A DNA stretch of 11,519 bases from an uncultured Collinsella sp. (lineage in GTDB: Bacteria; Actinomycetota; Coriobacteriia; Coriobacteriales; Coriobacteriaceae), in NCBI GenBank assembly GCA_905197385.1, contig CAJJYO010000030.1, positions 1 through 11,519 of the forward strand, read 5' to 3'. The notes under the pieces were generated by a model, which saw only the letters and a list, made by a program, of their open reading frames with translations, did not search any database and was not told the DNA's origin. The position numbers were made by a program, and so were the translations under genes. Below, one piece after another: positions 1 to 6,973 of the stretch (position 1 is the first letter of the stretch; each line of letters begins with the position of its first letter).

Positions 1-188
1 TCGACATGCTCCCCGACTTTGATCTGGTCGTCCTGGCCCCGCAGGCCGCGAGCTACCTGGCCGACCTGCAGAAAGACTGCGAGCGCGTGGGCAACAAGTG
101 CGTCGCCTGCCGCGGTAAGCAGTACATCGAGCTCTCCCAGAACGGCGACAAGTCTCTCGCCTTCGTGAGCGAGCAGCTGTCGAAGTAA
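1..188 (+). CDS. lacE: PTS lactose-type EIICB, C-terminal end of EIIB domain (5' truncated by window)
   Basis: This is the last 62 or so codons of a gene that begins outside the window; the frame is open to the left edge and stops with TAA at 186-188. The peptide (DMLPDFDLVVLAPQ..., then GKQYIEL) aligns with the second half of the EIIB domains encoded at 4955-6715 and 8339-10117, and with the end of LacE-type lactose permeases as I remember them (ML-P-FDLV-LAPQ). EIIB carries the phosphocysteine that passes phosphate to the incoming sugar, but that cysteine would lie upstream of the window and cannot be checked. The sequence is more divergent than the other two copies are from each other: it has MLPDFDLVVLAPQAAS where they have IMDQY(N/D)VIVLAPQVR. 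A GH1 gene follows after a short gap with a hairpin, so the two are probably one operon. The ATG at position 6 is an internal methionine, not a start. Confidence 0.85.
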   Translation, partial: DMLPDFDLVVLAPQAASYLADLQKDCERVGNKCVACRGKQYIELSQNGDKSLAFVSEQLSK

Positions 189-197
189 GTAATGCTC

Positions 198-231
198 AGG
201 GCCAGTCGACCATCAGCAGCCGGCTGGCCCT
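198..231 (+). promoter_or_regulatory. Intercistronic hairpin between EIICB and GH1
   Basis: AGGGCCAG (198-205) pairs perfectly with CTGGCCCT (224-231) around an 18-nt loop. It lies 10 bases after the EIICB stop and 24 bases before the GH1 start, and is followed by TCGATTT rather than a clear T tract. It could be a weak terminator, or a stabilising 3' end that separates expression of the permease and hydrolase segments. The stem is seen directly; the role is inferred. Confidence 0.5.
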
Positions 232-254
232 TCGATTTAGACGATTGGATCATC

Positions 255-1694
255 ATGTCCGTTAACCCTGCTAGCGTCACCAACCCGCCTGCGCAGTTTC
301 CCGAGGACTTTGTCTTTGGCGGCGCCACCGCTGCCTACCAGGTAGAGGGCGAGACCCGTACCCACGGTAAGGGCAAGGTTGCCTGGGACGACTTCCTGGA
401 GGCCCAGGGGCGCTTCTCCCCCGATCCCGCTTCCGACTTCTACAACCAGTACCCCGTCGATTTGGAGCTGTGCGAGGAGTTCGGCATCAACGGCATTCGC
501 CTCTCCATCGCCTGGAGCCGCATCTTTCCCAACGGTACCGGCGAAATCAACCCCGAGGGTGTCCAGTTCTATCACGATCTCTTCGCCGAGTGCCATAAGC
601 ACCACGTTGAGCCGTTCGTCACGCTGCATCACTTTGACACGCCGCTGCCCCTCTTTGAGAAGGGCGATTTCCTCAACCGCGAGACCATCGACGCCTTTGT
701 GGACTTTGCCACCTTCTGCTTTAAGGAGTACGCCGACCAGGTGACCTATTGGTTCACCTTTAACGAGATTTGGGCCGATGCCTCCAACACCTACATCGAG
801 GGCACCTTCCCCGGTGGCGTCAAAGCGCATCTGGCAGAGGCCTTCCAGTGCGAGCACAACATGATGCTCGCCCACGCCAAGGCAGTACTGGCCTTCCACA
901 ACGGTGGCTTTAAGGGCAAGATCGGCGTCATTCAGTCGCTGGAGTTTAAGTACCCGCTCAACGAGAACGACCCCGCCGACATCAAGGCCGCCAACAACGA
1001 GCACGTGCTGCAGAACCAGTTTCTGCTCGACGCCACCTTCCGCGGCGACTATGCCCCCGACACCCTCGAGTGCGCCAACCGCCTGGCTGCCGTCTCGGGC
1101 GGCACCATCGAGATCCTGGACGAGGATCTGGAAATCATGCGCGAGGCCGCGCTCTACAACGACTACCTGGGCGTTAACAACTACCAGTGCCGCTTCTTGA
1201 AGGCTTACGACGGCGAGAACGACCTGCACCACAACGGTACGGGCGAGAAGGGCACCGGCCGCTGGCGCGTTAAGGGCATTGGCGAGCATGTGAACAAGCC
1301 TGGCATCCCCACCACCGACTGGGACTGGATCATCTATCCCGAGGGTCTGTTCGATCTGCTCGTCTACATTAAGCAGCGCTACCCCAACTACAAGCAGATC
1401 TTCATCACCGAGAACGGCATGGGCTACAAGGACCCCTACAAGGACGGTTTTGTGGACGACCAGCCGCGCATCGACTACATCGAGCAGCACCTGCGCTGGT
1501 TGCTCAAGGCCATGGAGGTTGGCGTCAACGTGGGCGGCTACTTCCTGTGGAGCCTGCAGGATCAGTTCTCCTGGACCAATGGCTACAACAAGCGTTACGG
1601 CTTCTTCTACGTTGACTTTGAAACCCAGAAGCGCACGCCCAAGGCAAGCGCCTACTGGTATAAGCACGTGGCGCAGACCCGTCGTCTGGACTAG
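255..1694 (+). CDS. lacG: 6-phospho-beta-galactosidase (GH1, LacG-like), module 1
   Basis: Glycoside hydrolase family 1, 479 residues from the ATG at 255, close to the usual size for LacG. It would hydrolyse lactose-6-phosphate or a related 6-phospho-beta-galactoside in the cytoplasm after PTS uptake. The acid/base motif TFNE ends at E171 and the nucleophile motif ITENG has E386. The phosphate-site stretch S439-W440 ... K446-x-Y448 matches the Ser, Trp, Lys and Tyr known from LacG; the Trp favours phospho-galactosidase over phospho-glucosidase. The N-terminus FVFGGATAAYQVEG and the block PASDFYNQYPVDLEL are also LacG-like. An in-frame ATG at 192 would add 21 residues translated from the intercistronic hairpin and unlike any GH1 N-terminus, so 255 is preferred; its ribosome site is weak (GGA, 5-nt spacing). 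It is probably co-transcribed with the upstream EIICB. The closest relative in the window is the GH1 at 10193, with long blocks nearly identical even in DNA. Confidence 0.93.
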   Translation: MSVNPASVTNPPAQFPEDFVFGGATAAYQVEGETRTHGKGKVAWDDFLEAQGRFSPDPASDFYNQYPVDLELCEEFGINGIRLSIAWSRIFPNGTGEINPEGVQFYHDLFAECHKHHVEPFVTLHHFDTPLPLFEKGDFLNRETIDAFVDFATFCFKEYADQVTYWFTFNEIWADASNTYIEGTFPGGVKAHLAEAFQCEHNMMLAHAKAVLAFHNGGFKGKIGVIQSLEFKYPLNENDPADIKAANNEHVLQNQFLLDATFRGDYAPDTLECANRLAAVSGGTIEILDEDLEIMREAALYNDYLGVNNYQCRFLKAYDGENDLHHNGTGEKGTGRWRVKGIGEHVNKPGIPTTDWDWIIYPEGLFDLLVYIKQRYPNYKQIFITENGMGYKDPYKDGFVDDQPRIDYIEQHLRWLLKAMEVGVNVGGYFLWSLQDQFSWTNGYNKRYGFFYVDFETQKRTPKASAYWYKHVAQTRRLD

Positions 1695-1740
1695 CGGCTG
1701 GCGGGGTCGCCTGCCCACATAACCTGTCCCCCATTTCTCA

Positions 1741-1784
1741 GCCGGGGGTGGCACGTCACACGGCGCGCCGCCCCCGGCCTTTTT
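1741..1784 (+). terminator. Intrinsic terminator after GH1 of module 1
   Basis: GCCGGGGGTGGC (1741-1752) pairs with GCCGCCCCCGGC (1767-1778), giving 12 pairs with one T-G wobble, and is followed by C and TTTTT (1780-1784). It lies 46 bases past the GH1 stop, as expected for the end of the EIICB-GH1 operon. Confidence 0.85.
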
Positions 1785-1800
1785 GGGCGGTTCGGGGTCC

Positions 1801-1865
1801 GTTTGTCTCAATCTGTAACATCTAGCCGAGTTTTTGGGTCCTAGCTGTTACAGATTGAGACGAAC
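1801..1865. repeat. Palindromic repeat, copy 1 (loop type A)
   Basis: The left arm (1801-1825) contains GTCTCAATCTGTAACA and the right arm (1841-1865) contains TGTTACAGATTGAGAC. The 25-nt arms pair with two imperfect positions (one wobble, one mismatch) around the 15-nt loop CCGAGTTTTTGGGTC. The same core occurs four more times in the window, always in a convergent intergenic region beside a lacI-type gene. It lies just past the module 1 terminator. It could fold as a very stable hairpin in RNA from either strand, or be a REP/MITE-like repeat. Confidence 0.9.
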
Positions 1866-1885
1866 AGGATTGCTCTTTCCGAAGA

Positions 1886-1948
1886 ATCTAAATCTGTAAC
1901 ACGTAGCCCGCTTTTGACCGTCTACCTGTTACAAATCGAGACAAACGG
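1886..1948. repeat. Palindromic repeat, copy 2 (loop type B)
   Basis: The left arm (1886-1906) contains AATCTGTAACA and the right arm (1922-1942) contains TGTTACAAATCGAGAC. The arms are imperfect, with several mismatches, around the loop CCCGCTTTTGACCGT. The tail ACAAACGGAGTAGG is shared, with small changes, after copies 4 and 5. The repeat ends within about 10 bases of the stop of the minus-strand regulator. Its core starts 81 bases after the core of copy 1, in the same orientation. Confidence 0.85.
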
Positions 1949-1956
1949 AGTAGGAC

Positions 1957-2985
1957 CTAACCCCGTATGTCCCTAACAGTCGAGCGTTCGACCAGCGTGC
2001 TCGGCACATGAATCGCCTCGATAGACGAGCTCTCTCCAATCGCCGCCTCAAACGCAAGCTTACCGACACCGCGCAAATCAAATCGCAGCGTCGTCAGCCG
2101 ATTGTGAGGAACAAGTCCCTCGAGTGCGTCGTCGATACCAACCACGCTCACGTCGTCGGGCACGGACAGGCCCGCGTTCTCGAGCGCGGCGATAACGCCC
2201 AGCGCCATCTGGTCATTTGCCGCAAGCACGGCAGTCGGCGCCTGCGCCCCGCCGGCAAGCACCTCGGCCGCAATCCGCTCGCCCATGGCGTACCCACTGT
2301 CCGCACTCCAATCGCCACGCAGCATCGGAGCGGCATCGACATGAGCACGACCCAGCGTATCGCGCCAACCGGCCTCACGAAAACGTGAGGAAATCGAGTT
2401 TTCCGGACCCGCCACAAACCGCATATTCGAGTGACCATGTTCCAGCAGATAATTGGTCAACAGCTCGCACGAACCATACTGGTCGGAGTCGATCGTCGTG
2501 CAGCGCGGATGCGCATACATGGACAGGATGACCGTTCGCACTCCCGGCTGGGGAACAAACTCCTCAAAATCGGGAGCCATGCGGTTCATGTTGAGAATCA
2601 TACCGTCGACGGGTCGCTCGACCATGCGGCGCGAGGCATCGGCAAGTGCATAGGGCTTGTCGCCGCCCATCTCGATCATAGTGACGGCAAAATCGTGCTC
2701 GCGCGCCGCTTGCATGATACCCTCGAGCGTCGCCAGGTTACCGACACGTGTGATGTTGTACATGCACAGGCCAATAGAACGATACGACCCGCCGCGCAAC
2801 GCCGCTCCAGCAAAATTGGGACGAAAGCCCAGCTCTTCCATGGCGGCCAGCACACGCTTGCGCGTCTTTTCCGTCACGTTGGGCATACCGTTGACCACGC
2901 GAGACACAGTCTGGCGGCTCACGCCAGCGAGCGCCGCAACCTCTGCCGCGCTCGCCGAACGACCATTCCTTGTCTGCTGATCCAT
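1957..2985 (-). CDS. LacI-family transcriptional regulator (module 2)
   Basis: A 342-residue LacI/GalR-type regulator. The N-terminal helix-turn-helix spans about residues 12-33 (EVAALAGVSRQTVSRVVNG), with R24, Q25 and R29 in the recognition helix. A hinge follows around 55-64 (RPNFAGAALRGG), then the periplasmic-binding-protein-like effector domain, with PVDGMI, AANDQMALG and DDVSVVGIDD typical of the family. It most likely represses the divergent GH1-EIICB operon at 3330 and binds the three ACGT-centred motifs between the genes, one of which lies just upstream of its own start. Start choice: the ATG at 2985 gives a normal N-terminus; a GTG at 2994 has an AGG five bases upstream and is an alternative; the ATG at 3042 lacks a ribosome site and would add 19 atypical residues. 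It is clearly paralogous to the regulator at 7053-8063 (shared motifs DW-ADSGYA and LVERS-V-D-R near the C-terminus). The ligand, perhaps a phosphorylated disaccharide or galactoside, is not known. Confidence 0.92.
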   Translation of the reverse strand: MDQQTRNGRSASAAEVAALAGVSRQTVSRVVNGMPNVTEKTRKRVLAAMEELGFRPNFAGAALRGGSYRSIGLCMYNITRVGNLATLEGIMQAAREHDFAVTMIEMGGDKPYALADASRRMVERPVDGMILNMNRMAPDFEEFVPQPGVRTVILSMYAHPRCTTIDSDQYGSCELLTNYLLEHGHSNMRFVAGPENSISSRFREAGWRDTLGRAHVDAAPMLRGDWSADSGYAMGERIAAEVLAGGAQAPTAVLAANDQMALGVIAALENAGLSVPDDVSVVGIDDALEGLVPHNRLTTLRFDLRGVGKLAFEAAIGESSSIEAIHVPSTLVERSTVRDIRG

Positions 2986-3046
2986 GCCTTCCACGCTAAC
3001 CTGCTTCCCAACTATTCCCCGCGCCCATGGCGCATCGTACATACAT

Positions 3047-3060
3047 TGATAACGTGCTCA
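3047..3060. promoter_or_regulatory. Operator-like site O3, regulator-proximal
   Basis: TGATAACGTGCTCA is a partial palindrome, TGA-NN-ACGT-NN-TCA, and shares the right half GTGCTCAT with the sites at 3179 and 3201. It lies about 60 bases upstream of the regulator's ATG at 2985, a position suited to autoregulation or to looping with the distal pair. ACGT/CG-centred semi-palindromes are typical of LacI-family operators. Confidence 0.65.
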
Positions 3061-3178
3061 TGATACCCGAGCCATATACCACAACATGAAAACTTCTGTC
3101 AATCAAAACCGCTTACCGAACAAATACAACCGTTCGCGGCTGTTTGAAGTTGTTTTGTTTCTATTCATCCCAGCCGGA

Positions 3179-3192
3179 TGTTAACGTGCTCA
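3179..3192. promoter_or_regulatory. Operator-like site O2
   Basis: TGTTAACGTGCTCA has the ACGT core and the same right half GTGCTCAT as its neighbours. Its centre is 22 bp from the centre of the next site, about two helical turns, so two repressor dimers could bind one face of the DNA. Confidence 0.7.
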
Positions 3193-3200
3193 TTGTCAAA

Positions 3201-3214
3201 TGTTCACGTGCTCA
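3201..3214. promoter_or_regulatory. Operator-like site O1, operon-proximal
   Basis: TGTTCACGTGCTCA is the third copy, with CACGTG at its centre and the conserved right half GTGCTCAT. A -10-like TCTAAT starts 8 bases downstream, so occupancy would block the likely promoter of the GH1-EIICB operon. The repetition is seen directly; binding by the adjacent LacI-type protein is inferred from position. Confidence 0.7.
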
Positions 3215-3329
3215 TTTTGGTTCTAATCATTTTAAGATAGTGTTTATCGGGCTTTTTCACCGCTGAACGCTAACCAGGGAGCCTCCTGAGCGCAAACGCA
3301 CAATATCGAACAGCGAGACGAGAGGGTGT

Positions 3330-4778
3330 ATGCATATGTCTTTGCTAAACCGCGTACAGCAGCTGCCGAAGGGCTTTGTTTGGGGCGCCGCAACCGCCGC
3401 GTACCAAACGGAAGGTTCCACGAAGGTGGCAGGCAAGGGTAAGACCATGTGGGACGATTACCTTGTCGCCCAGGGTCGCTTTTTGCCCGACCCGGCCAGT
3501 GATTTCTACAACCGCTACGAGGAGGATATCCGCCTTTCTGCCGAGCATGGACTCAACGCCATTCGTGTGTCCATCGCCTGGACCCGCATCTTCCCCAACG
3601 GCGACGATGCCGAACCCCTCTCCGAGGGCGTTAAGCACTACCACGAGCTGTTCGCCTGCTGCAAAAAGTATGGCGTCGAGCCCTATGTGTCCCTGCATCA
3701 CTTTGACTCCCCCGCCGCCCTGTTCAACCAGGGCGACTGGCTCAACCGCAAGACCGTCGACGCCTATGTGCGCTATGCTGAGTTCTGCTTCCGCGAGTTC
3801 CGCGAGGTCAAAAATTGGTTCACCATCAACGAGCTCATCAGCCTCTCGCACTCCCAATACATCCAAGGCAACTTCCCGCCCAACCATCACTTTGATGTGA
3901 CGAGCGGCATCCAGAGCCAGCACAACGAGCTCGTTGCCCACGCCCGCGCCGTCAACCTGTATAAGGATCTTGACGAGACCGAGCACCTGGGCGGACGCAT
4001 TGGCATGGTCAACGTCCTGACGCCGGCATATCCTGCCACCGACTCGCCCGCCGACCAGCACGCCGCCGACCTGTACAACGCCTTCTACACCGACTTCATC
4101 ATGGACGGCGCCTTCCTGGGTCACTACTCCGCGCGCACCCTCTCACTCATCAACGAGATTCTGCGTGCCAACAACGCCACACTTACGGTTGAGGACAGCG
4201 ACATGGAGGAGCTCGCCAAGGCGGCGCCCCGCAACGATATGTTCGGCCTCAACTACTATCAGTCGGCGTTTATCGCCGCCTACGATGGCGAGTCAACCAA
4301 CAGCTTTAACGGCACCGGAGACAAGGGCACCTCGTGCTTTAAGTTTAAGGGCGTCGGGCAGCAGGTCGATATGCCGGGTATCCCCACCACCGACTGGGAT
4401 TGGCTCATCTACCCGCAAGGCCTCTACGACACGCTCAAGCACATCAGCGCCACCTATCCCAACCTCCCCGTCATCTATATCACCGAAAATGGCCTGGGCC
4501 ACAAGGACCCCGAGCCCGACGCAAACGGCATCGTCGCCGATCCCGAGCGCATCGACTTTGTCGACCAGCACATGGAGAAGGTGCTCCAGGCGCGCGCCGA
4601 GGGCGTCGACGTCCAGGGCTACTTTATCTGGAGCCTGCAGGACCAGTTCTCGTGGGCCAATGGCTATAACAAGCGCTACGGCCTGTTCTACATCGACTTC
4701 GACACGCAAAAACGCTACATCAAGCAGTCGGCACTCTGGTACAAGGAGCTCGCCGACACTATGGCGGACGCGCAGTAG
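3330..4778 (+). CDS. lacG: 6-phospho-beta-galactosidase-like GH1 enzyme, module 2
   Basis: A 482-residue GH1 enzyme expected to split a 6-phosphorylated beta-galactoside in the cytoplasm. The acid/base motif reads TINE (E168) instead of the TFNE of the other two copies. The nucleophile is E386 in ITENG. The phosphate site S441-W442 ... K448-x-Y450 is intact and LacG-like. This copy is the most divergent of the three GH1s: its N-terminus reads FVWGAATAAYQTEG against FVFGGATAAYQVEG, and the middle region around 175-290 differs widely. It may therefore prefer another aglycone or sugar. Two ATGs compete for the start: AGAGGG (3321-3326) is 3 bases from the ATG at 3330 and 9 from the ATG at 3336, so the protein may begin two codons later. 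It is the first gene of its operon, divergent from the LacI-type gene and followed after 176 bases by the EIICB gene. Confidence 0.92.
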   Translation: MHMSLLNRVQQLPKGFVWGAATAAYQTEGSTKVAGKGKTMWDDYLVAQGRFLPDPASDFYNRYEEDIRLSAEHGLNAIRVSIAWTRIFPNGDDAEPLSEGVKHYHELFACCKKYGVEPYVSLHHFDSPAALFNQGDWLNRKTVDAYVRYAEFCFREFREVKNWFTINELISLSHSQYIQGNFPPNHHFDVTSGIQSQHNELVAHARAVNLYKDLDETEHLGGRIGMVNVLTPAYPATDSPADQHAADLYNAFYTDFIMDGAFLGHYSARTLSLINEILRANNATLTVEDSDMEELAKAAPRNDMFGLNYYQSAFIAAYDGESTNSFNGTGDKGTSCFKFKGVGQQVDMPGIPTTDWDWLIYPQGLYDTLKHISATYPNLPVIYITENGLGHKDPEPDANGIVADPERIDFVDQHMEKVLQARAEGVDVQGYFIWSLQDQFSWANGYNKRYGLFYIDFDTQKRYIKQSALWYKELADTMADAQ

Positions 4779-4799
4779 CGCATCGCCTCGCTTTCCCCC

Positions 4800-4846
4800 G
4801 AGAAGGGAGCGGCCCTATGCGATACAAACCCAGCCGCTCCCCTCTC
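4800..4846 (+). promoter_or_regulatory. Intercistronic hairpin between GH1 and EIICB of module 2
   Basis: GAGA-A-GGGAGCGG (4800-4812) pairs with CCGCTCCC-C-TCTC (4834-4846): 12 pairs with one A-C mismatch and a 21-nt loop. No T tract follows. The remaining sequence up to 4954 holds only a weak second stem around GCTT/AAGC (near 4878-4890) and the ribosome site GAGGAG at 4941-4946. It is probably an attenuating or mRNA-stabilising element setting the GH1 to EIICB ratio; this role is inferred. Confidence 0.5.
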
Positions 4847-4954
4847 TCCCCCTGGGACCGACCCCGCCTGCACCCGGGCTTTTAGCAAGCGGGAGACCAT
4901 ATAGGTTTTCAACGTCCATGCCATTAAGATTTCATGCAAAGAGGAGCGTGAACT

Positions 4955-6715
4955 ATGGAATCGATCGTTAAGTTCTTGGAGAAAGGTCAGCCGTACTTCG
5001 ACAAGGTCTCTAAGAACATCTACCTTCAGGCCATTAAAGACGGCTTTTTGGCAGCAATGCCCATCATCCTGTCTTCTTCTGTCTTCCTGCTTATTTCGAC
5101 CCTGCCGGGCGTTGTCGCCACGGTCGGCGGCTTTACGCTGCCCGACTGGTGGAACGTCGACGTCGTGAACTTCTGCAACAAGGTTTACAACTTCACGATG
5201 GGCGTCGTGGGCATCATGGTCGCCGGCACCACCGCAAGCGCGCTGACCGGCTCCAAGAACCGCCGCATGCCTGCTGGCAAGGCCATCAACGCCACGAGCA
5301 CCATGGTCGCCGCCATGTGCGCTATGCTCATCTTGGCCGTTACCCAGACGAGTGCCAAGATCGACGGCGCCGATGTCTCGGTGTTCTTTACCGACAACAT
5401 GGGCACCAAGGGCCTGCTGAGCTCCTTTGTCGCCGCATTTGCCACGGTCAACATCTATGCCTTCTGCATTAAGCGAGACATCACCATCAAGCTGCCCAAA
5501 GAAGTCCCCGGCGCCATCGCCCAGAACTTCCGCGACATCTTCGCCTTCAGCTTCTCCATCCTGTTTGTCGCCGTCATCGACGTTATCTGCCGCACCTGCT
5601 TGGCCGTCCCGTTTGCCAACGTCATCTCCACGCTGGTGAGCCCGCTGTTCGCCGCTGCCGATTCCTACGCCGGCCTCGCCCTCATCTGGTTCATGATCCC
5701 GCTGTTCTGGTTCATGGGCATCCACGGCCCCTCGGTCGTTAAGCCTGCCCTCAACGCCGCGCTGTTTGGCAACATCACCACCAACCTCGCCACGCTGCAG
5801 GCCGGCGGTCACCCCGCCCTCGCCCTGACCGAAAACTTCGGTAACTACATCGGCGAACTCGGCGGCACCGGCGCCACGTTCATTGTCCCGATCATCTTCC
5901 TGCTCTTTATGCGCTCCAAGCAGCTCAAGGCCGTCGGCAAAGCCTCTGTCGTGCCCGTGATGTTCGCCGTCAACGAGCCGCTGCTGTTCGCCGCGCCCAT
6001 CATCCTCAACCCGTACTTCCTGATCCCGTTCCTGTTTGCCCCCGTGGCCAACGTCCTCATTGGTAAGTTCTTCATCGACTTTTTGGGCATGAACGGCTTT
6101 ATCTATGCCATGCCGTGGGCACTCCCCGGACCGATCGGCACCTTCATCGACACCAACTTCCAGCCGATCTCTCTGGTCCTGGTTGTCGTCCTGCTGGTCG
6201 TTGACTTCTTGATCTACTACCCGTTCTGCAAGGCCTACGACAACGTCCTGTGCAAGCAGGAGGCCGAGACCCTGGCCGAAGAAGAGGCCGAGGAGACCAA
6301 GGCCGTCAAGACCGCTGCCGCCCCCGCCGTTGAGGCTCCTGTTGTCGAGACCGCTTCTGCCACTGAGGCCTCCGCAGCTCCGTCCGCCCTTAAGGGCAAG
6401 GATCTGAGGGTTCTGGTTCTGTGCGCTGGCGCCGGCACCTCTGCACTGCTCGCCAACGCGCTTAAGGAAGGCGCCGACGAGCTGGGCATCGACATTACCG
6501 CCAACGCCGGTGCCTACGGCAGCCACTACGCCATCATGGACCAGTACAACGTCATCGTCCTGGCTCCGCAGGTTCGCACCTATTACAACGAGATGAAGGC
6601 CGACACCGACCGCCTGGGCATCACGCTGCTGTCGCCCAAGGGCAAACAGTACATCGACCTCACTAAGGATCCCAAGGGTGCCGTCGCCTGGATCGAGGAA
6701 AACCTCGAGGCATAA
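4955..6715 (+). CDS. lacE: PTS lactose-type permease EIICB, module 2
   Basis: A 586-residue fusion of EIIC and EIIB of the lactose/cellobiose PTS family. The N-terminal part (about 1-432) is the membrane transporter: ENIYL-like start (NIYLQAIKDGFLAAMP), several hydrophobic helices from residue 30 on, the GIHGPS motif with H257 and the NEPLLF motif with E341. These correspond to the conserved substrate-site His and Glu of this family. An Ala/Glu-rich linker (about 434-483) joins it to EIIB (484-586), whose phosphocysteine is C490 in VLVLCAGAGTSALLANAL, followed by GAYGSHY and VLAPQVR as in LacE. It imports and 6-phosphorylates a disaccharide, feeding the GH1 encoded just upstream. Phosphate must come from an EIIA(Lac) protein, which is not encoded in the window. 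The start at 4955 has GAGGAG 8 bases upstream. The operon ends at the strong terminator 33 bases downstream. It is closely paralogous to the EIICB at 8339. Confidence 0.95.
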   Translation: MESIVKFLEKGQPYFDKVSKNIYLQAIKDGFLAAMPIILSSSVFLLISTLPGVVATVGGFTLPDWWNVDVVNFCNKVYNFTMGVVGIMVAGTTASALTGSKNRRMPAGKAINATSTMVAAMCAMLILAVTQTSAKIDGADVSVFFTDNMGTKGLLSSFVAAFATVNIYAFCIKRDITIKLPKEVPGAIAQNFRDIFAFSFSILFVAVIDVICRTCLAVPFANVISTLVSPLFAAADSYAGLALIWFMIPLFWFMGIHGPSVVKPALNAALFGNITTNLATLQAGGHPALALTENFGNYIGELGGTGATFIVPIIFLLFMRSKQLKAVGKASVVPVMFAVNEPLLFAAPIILNPYFLIPFLFAPVANVLIGKFFIDFLGMNGFIYAMPWALPGPIGTFIDTNFQPISLVLVVVLLVVDFLIYYPFCKAYDNVLCKQEAETLAEEEAEETKAVKTAAAPAVEAPVVETASATEASAAPSALKGKDLRVLVLCAGAGTSALLANALKEGADELGIDITANAGAYGSHYAIMDQYNVIVLAPQVRTYYNEMKADTDRLGITLLSPKGKQYIDLTKDPKGAVAWIEENLEA

Positions 6716-6747
6716 GACGCTGACACCACCTGCCGCTTGCAGACAAT

Positions 6748-6790
6748 AAATGGCCCGTGCATCGATGTGTGATGCGCGGGCCATTTTGTT
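6748..6790 (+). terminator. Intrinsic terminator after EIICB of module 2
   Basis: AAATGGCCCGTGCATC (6748-6763) pairs with GATGCGCGGGCCATTT (6771-6786), 16 pairs with one T-G wobble around a 7-nt loop, running into TTTTGTTT. It lies 33 bases after the EIICB stop. Confidence 0.9.
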
Positions 6791-6810
6791 TAGACCGCAC
6801 CCGTCCTCCT

Positions 6811-6875
6811 GTTCATCTCAATCTGTAACATCTAGCCGAGTTTTTCGGTCCTAGCTGTTACAGATCGAGATGAAC
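6811..6875. repeat. Palindromic repeat, copy 3 (loop type A)
   Basis: The left arm (6811-6835) contains CATCTCAATCTGTAACA and the right arm (6851-6875) contains TGTTACAGATCGAGATG. The loop CCGAGTTTTTCGGTC can form a further CCGA/TCGG pairing. Compared with copy 1, the outer arms change from GTTTG/CGAAC to GTTCA/TGAAC, so base pairing is kept through a G-C to A-T swap. Confidence 0.9.
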
Positions 6876-6893
6876 GCACAGGCCAAGCCGAAA

Positions 6894-6956
6894 ATCTCAA
6901 TCTGTAACATGTAGACCACTTTTGACCGTCTAGTTGTTACAGATCGAGACAAACGG
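6894..6956. repeat. Palindromic repeat, copy 4 (loop type B)
   Basis: The left arm (6894-6914) contains ATCTCAATCTGTAACA and the right arm (6930-6950) contains TGTTACAGATCGAGAC, with loop ACCACTTTTGACCGT, close to the loop of copy 2. The tail AAACGGAATAAGCCG is shared with the other B-copy and with copy 5. Its core lies 79 bases after that of copy 3. Confidence 0.88.
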
Positions 6957-6973
6957 AATAAGCCGGGCCAAAA

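Larger units (their letters stand above)
2986..3329. promoter_or_regulatory. Divergent regulatory region between lacI-type gene and GH1-EIICB operon
   Basis: These 344 bases carry no gene and are visibly more AT-rich than the flanking coding DNA, especially 3061-3250. They hold three operator-like motifs (listed separately) and a -10-like TCTAAT at 3222-3227 for the rightward operon, with no convincing -35. A weak inverted repeat has arms GAACAAATACAAC (3118-3130) and GTTGTTTTGTTTC (3149-3161). The promoters themselves cannot be fixed from the sequence alone. Confidence 0.55.

Noticed and set aside
192..254. Upstream ATG giving the module 1 GH1 a 21-residue N-terminal extension
   Set aside because: The extension is translated from the intercistronic hairpin and has no counterpart in the two other GH1 copies; the ATG at 255 fits the family.
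255..1694. Assignment of the GH1 enzymes as plain 6-phospho-beta-glucosidases (BglA type)
   Set aside because: All three keep the Trp after the phosphate-site Ser and the overall LacG-like blocks, which favour phospho-galactosidase; dual specificity cannot be excluded from sequence.
237..1811. Long open frame on the minus strand opposite the module 1 GH1 (524 codons), and similar ones at 4715-6784 and 9554-11149
   Set aside because: They lie wholly opposite well-supported genes, are a by-product of strong third-position GC bias, and encode Gly/Val/Asp/His-rich sequence without recognisable domains or ribosome sites.
1801..1948. Palindromic repeats as the intrinsic terminators of the converging genes
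   Set aside because: No T tract follows the stems on either strand, and separate strong terminators already exist for the plus-strand operons at 1741-1784 and 6748-6790. A role in stopping the lacI-type transcripts remains possible but is not shown.
3257..3448. Small minus-strand frame across the start of the module 2 GH1
   Set aside because: It overlaps the operator-side leader and the GH1 start, lacks a ribosome site and has no recognisable family.
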